From NCBI RefSeq assembly GCF_016858125.1, contig NZ_CP064781.1, positions 806,001-870,000 of the forward strand: a DNA stretch of 64,000 nucleotides. The letters run 5' to 3'. The position numbers and the translations under genes were made by a program. The stretch comes from Azospira restricta. GTDB taxonomy: Bacteria; Pseudomonadota; Gammaproteobacteria; Burkholderiales; Rhodocyclaceae. This document shows positions 19,780-30,476 of the stretch, piece by piece; the stretch's first letter is position 1, and each line of letters begins with the position of its first letter. Below the pieces are notes generated by a model. That model was not told the origin of the DNA. It was given only the letters and a program-made list of their open reading frames with translations, and did no database searches.

Positions 19780-20915
19780 TCCTCACGCAAGAACAGGAAA
19801 TGATCCGCGACGCGATGCGCGAGTTCGCGCAGGAGCGCCTCGCCCCCTTCGCCGGCGAGTGGGACCGCCACCACACCTTCCCGGCCGAGGCGCTGAAGGA
19901 GCTCGGCGCGCTCGGCGCGATGGGCGTCGTCGTGCCCGAGGAATGGGACGGTGCCGGCATGGACTACATGAGCCTGGTGCTGATGCTCGAAGAGATCGCC
20001 GCCGGCGACGGCGCGACCTCGACCATCGTCAGCGTGCAGAACTCGCTCGCTTGCGGCATCACGATGAAGTATGGCAGCGACGCGCAGAAGGAGCAGTACC
20101 TGAAGCCGCTGGCGCGCGGCGACATGCTCGGCTGCTTCTGCCTGACCGAGCCGCACACCGGCTCGGACGCCGCGGCGATCACGACACGGGCGACGAAGGA
20201 CGGCGACCACTACGTGCTGAACGGCGTCAAGCAGTTCATCACCACCGGCAAGCACGCGCAGGTGGCGATCGTCTTCGCGGTGACCGACAAGGCCGCCGGC
20301 AAGAAGGGCATCTCCTGCTTCCTGGTGCCGACCGAGACCCCCGGCTACATCGTCGCCCGCATCGAGGAGAAGATGGGGCAGAAGGCTTCCGACACTGCGC
20401 AGATCATCTTCGAGAACTGCCGCATCCCGGCTTCCTGCCTGCTCGGCCAGGAAGGCGAGGGCTACAAGATCGCGCTCTCCAACCTCGAGGCCGGCCGCAT
20501 CGGTATCGCCGCGCAGTCGGTCGGCATGGCGCGCGCGGCGCTCGAAGCCGCGGTCAGATACGCGAAGGAGCGCGTCGCCTTCGGCGTGCCGCTGACCGGC
20601 CACCAGGCGGTCAGCTTCCGGCTGGCCGACATGGCGACGCAGGTCGACGCCGCCCGGCTGATGGTGTGGCGTGCCGCGATGCTGAAGGACGCCGGCAAGC
20701 CCTGCCTGAAGGAGGCGTCGATGGCCAAGATGTTCGCCTCCGAGATCGCCGAGAAGGTCTGCTCCGACGCCATCCAGATCCACGGCGGCTACGGCTACAC
20801 CAGCGACTTCCCGGTCGAGCGCATCTACCGCGACGTGCGCGTCTCGCAGATCTACGAGGGCGCCAACGACATCCAGCGGCTGGTCATCGGCCGCGCGATC
20901 GTGGACGGGCAATAA
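19776..20915 (+). CDS. Acyl-CoA dehydrogenase (short/branched-chain type)
   Basis: The 379-residue FAD enzyme has the usual catalytic glutamate, Glu361 in QIYEGANDIQR, unlike the isovaleryl-type enzyme at 15229. Signatures CLTEPHTGSDA and QIHGGYGYTSDFPVERIYRD are intact. It would oxidise an acyl-CoA at the alpha-beta bond and pass electrons to ETF. Candidate substrates are isobutyryl-, 2-methylbutyryl- or butyryl-CoA, extending the operon beyond leucine; residue-level discrimination is not possible here. The start overlaps the EamA gene. Confidence 0.92.
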   Translation: MILTQEQEMIRDAMREFAQERLAPFAGEWDRHHTFPAEALKELGALGAMGVVVPEEWDGAGMDYMSLVLMLEEIAAGDGATSTIVSVQNSLACGITMKYGSDAQKEQYLKPLARGDMLGCFCLTEPHTGSDAAAITTRATKDGDHYVLNGVKQFITTGKHAQVAIVFAVTDKAAGKKGISCFLVPTETPGYIVARIEEKMGQKASDTAQIIFENCRIPASCLLGQEGEGYKIALSNLEAGRIGIAAQSVGMARAALEAAVRYAKERVAFGVPLTGHQAVSFRLADMATQVDAARLMVWRAAMLKDAGKPCLKEASMAKMFASEIAEKVCSDAIQIHGGYGYTSDFPVERIYRDVRVSQIYEGANDIQRLVIGRAIVDGQ

Positions 20916-20917
20916 GC

Positions 20918-21355
20918 GTGGCCGCGAAGCTCCGCCCCGAGGCCAGTCCCGAGGATTTCTCGCGCCGCGCCGAGGGTTTCCTGCCCGGCTGGTTCGGCCT
21001 CAAGGTGACGGCGATCACGCCCGGCCGGCTCGACATGGAAATGCCGATCCGCCGGGAGATGCTGGCGCCGAACGGCTTCCTGCACGCGGCGTCGGTGATC
21101 GCGCTGGCCGACACCGCCGCCGGCTTCGCGACCATCGCGCACCTGCCCGACGGCGCCGAGAGCTTCACCACGATCGAGCTGAAGACCAACTTCTTCTCGA
21201 CGCAGCGCGAGGGTACGATCCGCTGCGTCGCCACCGCCGCGCATGCCGGGCGCAACACGCAGGTCTGGGACGCCGAGGTGTTCGGCGACGGCGACCGGCG
21301 CATCGCGCTGTTCCGCTGCACGCAGATGGTGCTGTGGCCGAAACCGCAGGTTTGA
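20918..21355 (+). CDS. PaaI-type hotdog thioesterase
   Basis: The 145-residue protein starts at GTG 20918, two bases after the preceding stop. The hotdog motif NGFLHAASVIALADTAAGFA carries HA in place of HG, with the conserved Asp at LADTA. TTIELKTNFFSTQREG is the matching strand. It probably hydrolyses an acyl-CoA made or accumulated by the neighbouring enzymes. It shares only the fold with the thioesterase at 14756, so the two likely differ in substrate. Confidence 0.85.
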   Translation: MAAKLRPEASPEDFSRRAEGFLPGWFGLKVTAITPGRLDMEMPIRREMLAPNGFLHAASVIALADTAAGFATIAHLPDGAESFTTIELKTNFFSTQREGTIRCVATAAHAGRNTQVWDAEVFGDGDRRIALFRCTQMVLWPKPQV

Positions 21356-21365
21356 GGAGGACGTC

Positions 21366-21977
21366 ATGAGCGAAACGAAGGCGCCGCTGGAGTTCTATTT
21401 CGATTTCTCGTCGCCCTACGGTTACCTGGCCAGCGAGCGCATCGACGAGCTGGCGGCGAAATACGGGCGCAAGGTGAAGTGGCGCCCGGTGCTGCTCGGC
21501 GCCGTCTTCAAGGCGACCGGCGCCGCGCCGCTGACGACGGTGCCGCTGAAGGGCGAGTATTCGAAGCTCGACTTCGCGCGCTCGGCGCGCTTCATGGGCA
21601 TCCCGTACCAGCCGCCGTCGCGCTTCCCGCTGCCGACGCAGGTCGCCGCGCGTGCCTACTACTGGCTGCACGACCGCGACTGCGCGATGGCGCGCGCCTT
21701 CGCACACGCCGTCTACCGCGCGCTGTTCGTCGACGACCGCGACATCTCCGACCTCGACGTCGTCCTCGACCTCGCCGTCGACGTCGGTGCCGACCGCGCG
21801 GCGCTGGCCGAGGCGGTCGAGTCGCCGGAAATCAAGGAGCGGCTGAAGGCCGAGGTCGCCGCGGCGATCGACAGGGGCGTGTTCGGCTCGCCGTACATCG
21901 TCTGCGACGGCGAACCGTTCATGGGCGCCGACCGTCTGCCGCAGCTCGAAGCGCGTCTGGCCGGCCAGGAGTTCTGA
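21366..21977 (+). CDS. 2-hydroxychromene-2-carboxylate isomerase / GST-kappa-like protein
   Basis: The 203-residue protein has the DsbA/GST-kappa thioredoxin fold: EFYFDFSSPYGYLASERID at the N-terminus with SSPY in place of the redox CxxC, an all-helical insert, and FGSPYIVCDGEPFMGADRL at the C-terminus. These motifs define the HCCA isomerase group, glutathione-dependent in naphthalene degradation, although most family members sit in unrelated operons. GAGGA precedes ATG 21366. Its role in branched-chain acid degradation is unknown. Confidence 0.85.
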   Translation: MSETKAPLEFYFDFSSPYGYLASERIDELAAKYGRKVKWRPVLLGAVFKATGAAPLTTVPLKGEYSKLDFARSARFMGIPYQPPSRFPLPTQVAARAYYWLHDRDCAMARAFAHAVYRALFVDDRDISDLDVVLDLAVDVGADRAALAEAVESPEIKERLKAEVAAAIDRGVFGSPYIVCDGEPFMGADRLPQLEARLAGQEF

Positions 21978-22052
21978 TGCGCACCGGCCGCAGGACTGCG
22001 CCAAGGGCGGTGCAGCCAACACGTGGAGTCCTGCAGGGACGAACCGTAGTCA

Positions 22053-22073
22053 CCCCCTTCTACGGGAAGGGGG
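22053..22073 (+). other. GC hairpin between isomerase and LOG genes
   Basis: CCCCCTTC (22053-22060) and GAAGGGGG (22066-22073) form a perfect 8-bp stem with a 5-base loop, followed by more G-runs up to 22082. The 111-base gap it occupies is the largest in this part of the operon. It may modulate expression of the downstream liu genes or mark a repeat insertion. A 39-codon frame crossing the gap (from 21977) is not convincing. Confidence 0.5.
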
Positions 22074-22088
22074 GTGGGGGGATGGTTC

Positions 22089-22688
22089 ATGCATGACTGG
22101 CATCCGAAAAGAATCTGCGTCTTCTGCGGCTCGGCCAAGGGCAAGCGTCCGGAATATGCGGAAACCGCCACGGCCATGGGCCGGCTGCTCGCCGAACGCG
22201 GCATCGGCGTCGTCTACGGCGGCGGCAACATCGGCCTGATGGGGCTGGTCGCCGATGCCTGCCTGCAGGCCGGCGGCGAAGTCACCGGCGTGATCCCCGA
22301 GGCGCTGATGAAAAAAGAGGTCGGCCACCTCGAGCTGACGCAGCTCGAGGTCGTCGATTCGATGCACACCAGGAAGGCGCGCATGGCCGAGCTGTCCGAC
22401 GGCTTCGTCGCGCTGCCCGGCGGCTTCGGCACCTTCGAGGAACTGTGCGAAGTGCTGACCTGGGGCCAGCTCGGCTTCCACGAGAAGCCGGTCGGCCTGG
22501 TCAACGTCGCCAACTATTTCGGACCGCTGATCGAGCTCTGCGATCGCGCGGTCGACGAGGGCTTCATGCGGCCGGAGCACCGCGGCCTGCTGCAGGACGC
22601 GGCGACGCCGGAGGCGGTGCTGGTGGCGATGGCAGGCCACACGCCGGTGAAGCTGGAGAAATGGATTCGCGAACTGAAGCAGTTATGA
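22089..22688 (+). CDS. TIGR00730/LOG family nucleoside monophosphate phosphoribohydrolase
   Basis: The 199-residue protein has the LOG signatures GGGNIGLMG (about residues 45-53) and LPGGFGTFEE (about 109-118), which bind and hydrolyse nucleoside 5'-monophosphates, releasing the base and ribose 5-phosphate. It resembles cytokinin-activating enzymes, though in most bacteria it acts on AMP-like or other purine nucleotides. I use the ATG at 22089; GTG at 22074 in the G-rich leader is an alternative. The gene is embedded in the liu operon without an obvious pathway link. Confidence 0.9.
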   Translation: MHDWHPKRICVFCGSAKGKRPEYAETATAMGRLLAERGIGVVYGGGNIGLMGLVADACLQAGGEVTGVIPEALMKKEVGHLELTQLEVVDSMHTRKARMAELSDGFVALPGGFGTFEELCEVLTWGQLGFHEKPVGLVNVANYFGPLIELCDRAVDEGFMRPEHRGLLQDAATPEAVLVAMAGHTPVKLEKWIRELKQL

Positions 22689-22733
22689 GGCAGTGGCGAC
22701 GCGACTGCCGCTGAAGGAAGGGAAAGAGGAGAC

Positions 22734-24341
22734 ATGACAACACTGAAAACACAACTCAACCCGCGCAGCGCCGATTTCCAGGCCAACGCGCAGGCCATGC
22801 AGGCCGTCGTCGACGACCTGCGCAACACCGTCGACCGGATCGCCCTCGGCGGCCCCGAGGCGGCGCGGCAGAAGCACCTCGCGCGCGGCAAGCTGCTGCC
22901 GCGCGAGCGCGTCGCCGGCCTGCTCGACCCGGGCACGCCCTTCCTCGAGATCTCGCAGCTGGCCGCGCACGGCATGTACGGCGGCGACGTGCCGGCGGCC
23001 TCGGTGATCGCCGGCATCGGCCGCGTGAACGGCGTCGAGTGCATGATCGTCGCCAACGACGCGACGGTGAAGGGCGGCACCTACTACCCGCTGACCGTGA
23101 AGAAGCACCTCAGGGCACAGGAGATCGCGCTCGAGAACCGGCTGCCGTGCATCTACCTGGTCGACTCGGGCGGCGCCTTCCTGCCGATGCAGGACGAGGT
23201 CTTCCCGGACAAGGAACACTTCGGCCGCATCTTCTTCAACCAGGCCAACCTGTCGGCGAAGGGCATCCCGCAGATCGCGGTGGTGATGGGTTCGTGCACC
23301 GCCGGCGGCGCCTACGTACCGGCGATGTGCGACGAGTCGATCATCGTCAAGAACCAGGGCACCATCTTCCTCGGCGGCCCACCGCTGGTGAAGGCGGCGA
23401 CCGGCGAAGTGGTGACGGCGGAAGACCTCGGCGGCGCCGACGTGCATACGCGCATCTCCGGCGTCGCCGACCACCTCGCCGAGAACGACCAGCACGCGCT
23501 GGCGATCGCCCGCCGCATCGTGCGCGACCTGAACTGGCAGAAGAACCCGCCGGTCTCGCTGCAGCAACCGGTCGAGCCGCTCTACCCGACGGAAGAGCTG
23601 TACGGCGTGATCCCGACCGACACCAAGAAGCCCTTCGACGTGCGCGAGATCATCGCCCGCATCGTCGACGGCTCCGACTTCGACGAGTTCAAGGCGCGCT
23701 ACGGCACGACGCTGGTCTGCGGCTTCGCGCGCATCTGGGGCTACCCGGTCGGCATCGTCGCCAACAACGGCATCCTGTTCTCGGAGAGCGCGCTTAAAGG
23801 GGCGCACTTCATCGAGCTGTGCGCGCAGCGCGGCATCCCGCTCGTCTTCCTGCAGAACATCACCGGCTTCATGGTCGGCCGCAAGTACGAGAACGGCGGC
23901 ATCGCCCGCGACGGCGCCAAGATGGTCACCGCGGTGGCGACGGCGAAGGTGCCGAAGTTCACGGTGATCATCGGCGGCTCCTTCGGCGCCGGCAACTACG
24001 GCATGTGCGGCCGCGCCTATTCGCCGCGCTTCCTGTGGATGTGGCCGAACGCGCGCATCTCGGTGATGGGCGGCGAGCAGGCCGCCGGCGTGTTGGCGAC
24101 GGTCAAGCGCGACGGCCTCGAGGCCGCCGGCAAGACCTGGGGCGCCGACGAGGAAGCCGCCTTCAAGGCGCCGATCCGCGAGCAGTACGAGACGCAGGGC
24201 CACCCGTACTACGCCAGCGCCCGCCTGTGGGACGACGGCGTGATCGACCCGGCCGACACCCGTCGCGTGCTCGCCCTCGGGCTTTCCGCTTCGATGAACG
24301 CTCCTGCCGAAGACACGAAGTTCGGCATCTTCCGCATGTAA
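22734..24341 (+). CDS. liuB: Methylcrotonoyl-CoA carboxylase, beta (carboxyltransferase) subunit
   Basis: The 535-residue carboxyltransferase moves the carboxyl group from biotin to 3-methylcrotonyl-CoA. Acyl-CoA and carboxybiotin pockets are seen in [19 protein letters not shown] and [44 protein letters not shown] (read as separate short motifs [12 protein letters not shown] and [14 protein letters not shown]). AGGAGA precedes ATG 22734. Length and motifs are normal for MccB/LiuB. It works as a complex with the alpha subunit at 25154; liuC lies between them. Confidence 0.97.
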   Translation: MTTLKTQLNPRSADFQANAQAMQAVVDDLRNTVDRIALGGPEAARQKHLARGKLLPRERVAGLLDPGTPFLEISQLAAHGMYGGDVPAASVIAGIGRVNGVECMIVANDATVKGGTYYPLTVKKHLRAQEIALENRLPCIYLVDSGGAFLPMQDEVFPDKEHFGRIFFNQANLSAKGIPQIAVVMGSCTAGGAYVPAMCDESIIVKNQGTIFLGGPPLVKAATGEVVTAEDLGGADVHTRISGVADHLAENDQHALAIARRIVRDLNWQKNPPVSLQQPVEPLYPTEELYGVIPTDTKKPFDVREIIARIVDGSDFDEFKARYGTTLVCGFARIWGYPVGIVANNGILFSESALKGAHFIELCAQRGIPLVFLQNITGFMVGRKYENGGIARDGAKMVTAVATAKVPKFTVIIGGSFGAGNYGMCGRAYSPRFLWMWPNARISVMGGEQAAGVLATVKRDGLEAAGKTWGADEEAAFKAPIREQYETQGHPYYASARLWDDGVIDPADTRRVLALGLSASMNAPAEDTKFGIFRM

Positions 24342-24354
24342 GGGAGAACAACAA

Positions 24355-25152
24355 ATGACCCAATACACCGCTATCCTGACCGAAGTCGACGGCCCGCTCG
24401 GCATCCTGACGATGAACAAGGCGGAGCGGCACAACGCCTTCGACGAAGTGCTGATCGCCGAGATCACCGCCGGCCTCAAGGAACTCGAAGCCGATCCGCG
24501 CGTGCGCGCGGTCGTGCTGTCGTCGGCGGGCAAGAGTTTCTGTGCCGGTGCCGACCTCAACTGGATGAAGCGCGCCGCCGGCTACTCGCCGGAAGAGAAC
24601 CTGCGCGACGCGCGCAACCTGGCCACGCTGCTGTCGACGCTGAACGAACTGTCGAAACCGACCGTCGCCCGCGTGCAGGGGCCGGCCTATGGCGGCGGCG
24701 TCGGCCTGGTTGCCGCCTGCGACATCGCGGTCGCTACCTTCGAGGCGCAGTTCGCGCTGACCGAAGTGAAGCTCGGCATCATCCCGGCAGTGATCAGCCC
24801 GTACGTCATCGCCGCCATCGGCGAGCGCTATGCACGCCGCTACATGCTCACCGCCGAGCGTTTCTCGGCCTCCGAGGCCTACCGCATCGGCCTGGTGCAC
24901 GAGATCGTTCCGGACGAGGACGGGCTCGACGAGGCGGTCGGCGAGCTGGTCGACGCGCTGCTGAAGAACGGGCCGCGTGCGCAGGGCGAATGCAAGGCGC
25001 TGATCCGCGTCGTCTCCGGCCAGCCGATCGACGAGGCGACGATCGAGGAAACCGCGCAGCGCATCACGCGCGTGCGCGCCAGCGCCGAAGGCAGGGAGGG
25101 CCTGACCGCCTTCCTCGAGAAGCGCAAACCGAACTGGCTGGGAGGCAATTGA
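24355..25152 (+). CDS. liuC: Methylglutaconyl-CoA hydratase (enoyl-CoA hydratase family)
   Basis: The 265-residue crotonase-fold protein should hydrate 3-methylglutaconyl-CoA to HMG-CoA. The oxyanion-hole segment is SFCAGADLNWMKR and the active-site region is GPAYGGGVGLVAACDIAVA with a downstream TEVKLGIIPAVISPYV. The NWMKR sequence is characteristic of the methylglutaconyl-CoA hydratase group in liu clusters. The gene lies 13 bases after liuB and one base before the alpha-subunit gene. Confidence 0.95.
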   Translation: MTQYTAILTEVDGPLGILTMNKAERHNAFDEVLIAEITAGLKELEADPRVRAVVLSSAGKSFCAGADLNWMKRAAGYSPEENLRDARNLATLLSTLNELSKPTVARVQGPAYGGGVGLVAACDIAVATFEAQFALTEVKLGIIPAVISPYVIAAIGERYARRYMLTAERFSASEAYRIGLVHEIVPDEDGLDEAVGELVDALLKNGPRAQGECKALIRVVSGQPIDEATIEETAQRITRVRASAEGREGLTAFLEKRKPNWLGGN

Positions 25153-25153
25153 G

Positions 25154-27159
<2,006 letters not shown>

Positions 27160-27163
<4 letters not shown>

Positions 27164-28077
27164 GTCTGCCGAGAAGCGTCAAGATCGTCGAGGTCGGCCC
27201 GCGCGACGGCCTGCAGAACGAGAAGCAGCTGGTGCCGACCGCGGTCAAGGTCGAACTGATCGAGCGTCTCGCCGACGCTGGCCTGCCGGCAGTCGAGGCG
27301 ACCTCGTTCGTGTCGCCGAAGTGGGTGCCGCAGATGGGCGACAACGCCGAGGTGATGCGGACGATCCGCAGGAAGGACGGCGTCGCCTACCCGGTGCTGG
27401 TACCGAACCTGAAGGGCTTCGATGCCGCGGTCGAGGCCGGCGCGACCGAGGTCGCGATCTTCGGCGCGGCATCGGAAGCCTTCTCGCAGAAGAACATCAA
27501 CTGCTCGATCGCGGAGAGCCTGAAGCGCTTCGAGCCGGTCGTCTCGGCAGCGCTGGCGCTCGACCTGAAGGTGCGCGGCTACGTCTCCTGCGTCGTCGGC
27601 TGCCCGTACGAGGGCGCGGTGGCGCCGCAGAAGGCGGCCGAGGTCGCGCAACGGCTGTTCGAGATGGGCTGCTACGAGGTCTCGCTCGGGGACACCATCG
27701 GCGTCGGCAACCCGGCCTCGGTGCAGCGCATGATCGAGGCCTGCGCGCGGCAGGTGCCGATGGCCAGGCTCGCCGGCCACTACCACGACACCTACGGGAT
27801 GGCGATCGCCAATATCTACGCTTCGCTGCAGCTCGGCATGCGCGTCTTCGACAGCTCGGTCGCCGGCCTCGGCGGCTGCCCGTACGCCGCTGGCGCGTCG
27901 GGGAACGTTGCCACCGAAGATGTCGTCTACCTGCTCAATGGACTCGGCATCGACACGGGAATCGATATGGACAAGCTGCTGGCCGCCGGCCAGTTCATCC
28001 TGCAGCATCTCGGCCGCGAGCCCGCCGCGAAGGCGGCGCGCGCGCTGCTGGCGAAACGCGGAGCCGCCACCGCATGA
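27160..28077 (+). CDS. liuE: Hydroxymethylglutaryl-CoA lyase
   Basis: The 305-residue TIM-barrel lyase splits HMG-CoA into acetyl-CoA and acetoacetate, the last specific step of leucine degradation. [11 protein letters not shown] at the N-terminus and the signature [16 protein letters not shown] with catalytic Cys240 identify it. Metal ligands HYHDTYG are also present. The start overlaps liuD and the stop overlaps the small DUF1289 gene, both as ATGA, indicating coupled translation. Confidence 0.97.
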
Positions 28078-28280
28078 GCGTCGCCTCGCCCTGCATCAAC
28101 GTCTGCCGGATGGACGCCGCGAACGCGCTGTGCGTCGGCTGCTTCCGCACGCTCGACGAGATCGCGCGCTGGAGCCGGATCTCCGACGACGACCGGCGGG
28201 CGATCCTCGCCGCCGTCGAGCAGCGGCGCGTCGGGCGTGTCCCCGCGGGGGCGCCGGTTTGCGGCGACGGCGAACGCTAA
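28074..28280 (+). CDS. DUF1289-family small Cys-rich protein
   Basis: The 68-residue protein starts with [29 protein letters not shown], the DUF1289 pattern (CxxxCx8CxxC plus the RTLDEI...W segment). It probably binds a metal. Its start overlaps liuE by four bases. The family often accompanies oxidative-stress or fatty-acid genes, but no function is established. A second, shorter protein with a related cysteine pattern follows 16 bases later. Confidence 0.85.
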   Translation: MSVASPCINVCRMDAANALCVGCFRTLDEIARWSRISDDDRRAILAAVEQRRVGRVPAGAPVCGDGER

Positions 28281-28296
28281 CGCGGGTTCCTGGACC

Positions 28297-28479
28297 ATGA
28301 GCGAAGACGATCCCTACCTCTGCGTCGGCGTCTGCATGCCCGATCCCGACTCCGGCTATTGCCTCGGCTGCGGCCGGCCACCGCTGCCGTCGCCGGCCGA
28401 TGCCGTCGTCGCCGAGGCGGCGCCGCAGCCGCTGCCCGAACCGCTGCCCGCGTCGGGCGACCCGGACACGCCGGCATGA
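28297..28479 (+). CDS. Degenerate DUF1289-like Cys-motif peptide
   Basis: The 60-residue product has CVGVCMPDPDSGYCLGCGRP (CxxxCx9CxxC), like the first half of DUF1289, but lacks the following RTLxEI...W segment. In its place is an Ala/Pro-rich tail. ATG 28297 lies 16 bases after the preceding stop, and its own stop overlaps the next start as ATGA. It may be a diverged tandem copy of the upstream gene. Confidence 0.65.
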   Translation: MSEDDPYLCVGVCMPDPDSGYCLGCGRPPLPSPADAVVAEAAPQPLPEPLPASGDPDTPA

Positions 28480-29405
28480 GCGAGCGCATCCCGCCCCCGA
28501 ACCTGCCCGACAGCCTGCTCGTGCTCGAGCGCGGCTGGCTGTCGTCGAACAACGTCGTCTTCTTCGAGGGCGAGGCGGCGGCGCTGGTCGACAGCGGCTA
28601 CGTCAGCCACGCCGCGCAGACCGTCGCGCTGCTCGAGCGCGCGCTCGCCGGCCGTCGGCTGACGCACCTGATCAACACGCACTCGCACTCCGACCACATC
28701 GGCGGCAATGCCGCGGTGCAGACCGCCTTCGGCTGCCGCATCACGGTCCCCGCCGGGATCGCCGCGACCATCGCCGACTGGGACGAGGCGGCGCTGCTGC
28801 TGTCGCCGCTCGGCCAGCGCGCGGCGCGCTTCGCGCACGACGCGACCTACGCCGCCGGCGACTCGTTCGTGCTCGGCGAGTTGGAATGGCGGGCGCTCGC
28901 CGTCCCCGGCCACGACATGGACGCGCTGGCGCTGTACAACCCGGAGAAGCGCCTGCTGATCTCCGGCGACGCGCTGTGGCAGGACGGCTTCGGCGTCATC
29001 TTCTCCGAGCTGCTCGGCAACCCGGACGGTTTGAAGGCGACCCGCGAAACGCTGGAAATGCTGGCGCGGCTGCCGATCGATGCGGTCATCCCCGGCCACG
29101 GCGCGCCCTTCGCCGACGTGCCCGAGGCCTTCGAGCGCGCCTTCATGCGGCTTGCGGCCTTCGAGCAGAACATCGAGCGCCTGGCGCGGCACGCGCTGAA
29201 GGTGATGCTCGCCTTCTTCATGCTGGAGAAGCGCCAGCTGCCGCGCGACACGCTGCCCGAGTTCCTCGCCGGGCTTGCCTTCGTGCAGAACGTGAACATC
29301 CGCTACCTCGGCTACGACGACGAATCGCTCGCCGACTGGCTGGTCGCCGACCTCACCCGTGCCGGCGCGCTGCGCGAAGAGGACGGCCTGCTGCTCGCGA
29401 CCTGA
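28476..29405 (+). CDS. MBL-fold metallo-hydrolase
   Basis: The 309-residue protein has the metallo-beta-lactamase motif NTHSHSDHIGGN (about residues 66-77), AVPGHDMDALALY, SGDALWQDGF and PGHGAPF. A C-terminal helical region (about 215-309) follows the catalytic core. The group includes glyoxalase-II-like and thioesterase-like hydrolases; the substrate is unknown. It is the last gene coupled by an ATGA overlap to the liu run, so a role in the same physiology is plausible. It differs from the MBL protein at 13162. Confidence 0.85.
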   Translation: MSERIPPPNLPDSLLVLERGWLSSNNVVFFEGEAAALVDSGYVSHAAQTVALLERALAGRRLTHLINTHSHSDHIGGNAAVQTAFGCRITVPAGIAATIADWDEAALLLSPLGQRAARFAHDATYAAGDSFVLGELEWRALAVPGHDMDALALYNPEKRLLISGDALWQDGFGVIFSELLGNPDGLKATRETLEMLARLPIDAVIPGHGAPFADVPEAFERAFMRLAAFEQNIERLARHALKVMLAFFMLEKRQLPRDTLPEFLAGLAFVQNVNIRYLGYDDESLADWLVADLTRAGALREEDGLLLAT

Positions 29406-29453
29406 CGCAACGCGACCCGCCGGCGTATGCTTGCAGCAAAACGGAGGGTTTCG

Positions 29454-29807
29454 ATGTCAGGAAAGAAATGCCTGCGCAGCGCGCTCGTCGCGCTTTCCAT
29501 GCTGTCGGTCGCCGTCGCCGCCGCGGCGCCGCTCAAGCTCATCGGCTTCGCCGACATGTCCTGCCGCGCCTGGATCGCGTCGAAGGACGACGCGGAGCAG
29601 CGCGCGCAATACGTGGCCTGGGTGCGCGGCGTGCTCACCGGCCACAACTACGCCAACCAGAGCCGGCAGGTGTCGGAAATCTCCAGCGGCACCGTCGACA
29701 ACTACGTCACCCGCTACTGCTCCCAGCATGCGCAAGGCTTGTTCAGCGACGCCGCGCTGCGCATGAGCGACGAGTTCTCCGGCCGCAACGCCCCGATCAC
29801 CAAATAG
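29454..29807 (+). CDS. Small periplasmic protein with two cysteines, unknown
   Basis: The 117-residue protein starts at ATG 29454 behind GGAGG. A Sec signal (about residues 1-27, ending AVAAAAP) precedes a mature part of about 90 residues with Cys in ADMSCRAWI and TRYCSQH, which could form a disulfide. The WVRGVLTGHNYAN segment and overall layout recall small periplasmic HdeA/Rap1a-like proteins, but I cannot assign a family. The gene follows the metallo-hydrolase by about 50 bases. Confidence 0.65.
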   Translation: MSGKKCLRSALVALSMLSVAVAAAAPLKLIGFADMSCRAWIASKDDAEQRAQYVAWVRGVLTGHNYANQSRQVSEISSGTVDNYVTRYCSQHAQGLFSDAALRMSDEFSGRNAPITK

Positions 29808-29872
29808 CTACGGCAGCGCACCACGCGCCGGCATCGGCAACGCCGCGTTGCGACCAGCGCTCGCCTGCCGGT

Positions 29873-29901
29873 TTGACAACGCCGGCCACGACGTCTAGAC
29901 C
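29873..29901 (+). promoter_or_regulatory. Candidate sigma-70 promoter for DUF302 gene
   Basis: TTGACA (29873-29878) is a perfect -35 box; TAGACC (29896-29901) lies 17 bases downstream as a weak -10 box. It is in the 195-base gap before the DUF302 gene, leaving about 95 bases of 5' leader. The rest of the gap shows no other clear element. Confidence 0.45.
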
Positions 29902-30002
29902 TAACTAGTCGCAACGCCGGTATGGCGGCGGGATTTTCCTTTCCCGTTCGGCGCTTCCGAACAGCATGCGGCTGCGCGTTTCATTCCCCACAGGAGGCGA
30001 AA

Positions 30003-30455
30003 ATGAGAAAAGCAATCTTTGGCCTGGCCCTGCTCGCGGCATCGGTCGGCGCCTTTCCCCAGGATGTCGGCATGGTCTCCCGGGAAAGCAAGTATTCCGT
30101 CGTCGAAACCGCCGATCGCCTGGAGAAGGCCATCCAGGCCAGCGGCACGTACAAGATCTTCCTGCGCATGGATCACGCAGCCAACGCGAAGGAGGTCGGT
30201 GCCAGCCTGCGTCCCTCGCAGCTGATCCTCTTCGGCAACCCGAAGGGCGGCGCGCCGCTGCTCGCCGAGGCGCCGACGCTGGGGCTCGACCTGCCCAACC
30301 GCGCGCTGGTCTGGGAAGACGCCGCCGGCAAGGTCTGGCTGACCTACAACGATGTCCGCCAGACCCTGGGCCGGCATGGCGTCAAGCGCAGCGACGAACA
30401 GCTGAAGGTGATCGACGACCGGCAGAAGGTGCTCTTCGACAAGGCTGTCGACTAG
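30003..30455 (+). CDS. DUF302-domain secreted protein
   Basis: The 150-residue protein begins at ATG 30003 after AGGAGG. A signal peptide (about residues 1-18) is followed by a DUF302 domain: SKYSVVETADRLEKAIQASG, LILFGNPKGGAPLLAEAPTLGLDLP and ALVWEDAAGKVWLTYND. DUF302 proteins are common in proteobacteria, often periplasmic, with no settled function. A candidate promoter with a perfect TTGACA lies upstream. Confidence 0.88.
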   Translation: MRKAIFGLALLAASVGAFPQDVGMVSRESKYSVVETADRLEKAIQASGTYKIFLRMDHAANAKEVGASLRPSQLILFGNPKGGAPLLAEAPTLGLDLPNRALVWEDAAGKVWLTYNDVRQTLGRHGVKRSDEQLKVIDDRQKVLFDKAVD

Positions 30456-30476
30456 CGGCGTTCCGCGGTCCGCCCG

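Noticed and set aside
21366-21977. A DsbA thiol-disulfide oxidase reading of the HCCA isomerase gene
   Set aside because: The fold is shared, but the active site reads SSPY without the CxxC pair and there is no signal peptide.
21977-22096. A 39-codon ORF overlapping the end of the HCCA isomerase gene
   Set aside because: Translation is basic and low in hydrophobic or motif content, it runs through the hairpin, and it overlaps the LOG gene start. Unlike the ORF at 16405 it has no structural feature.
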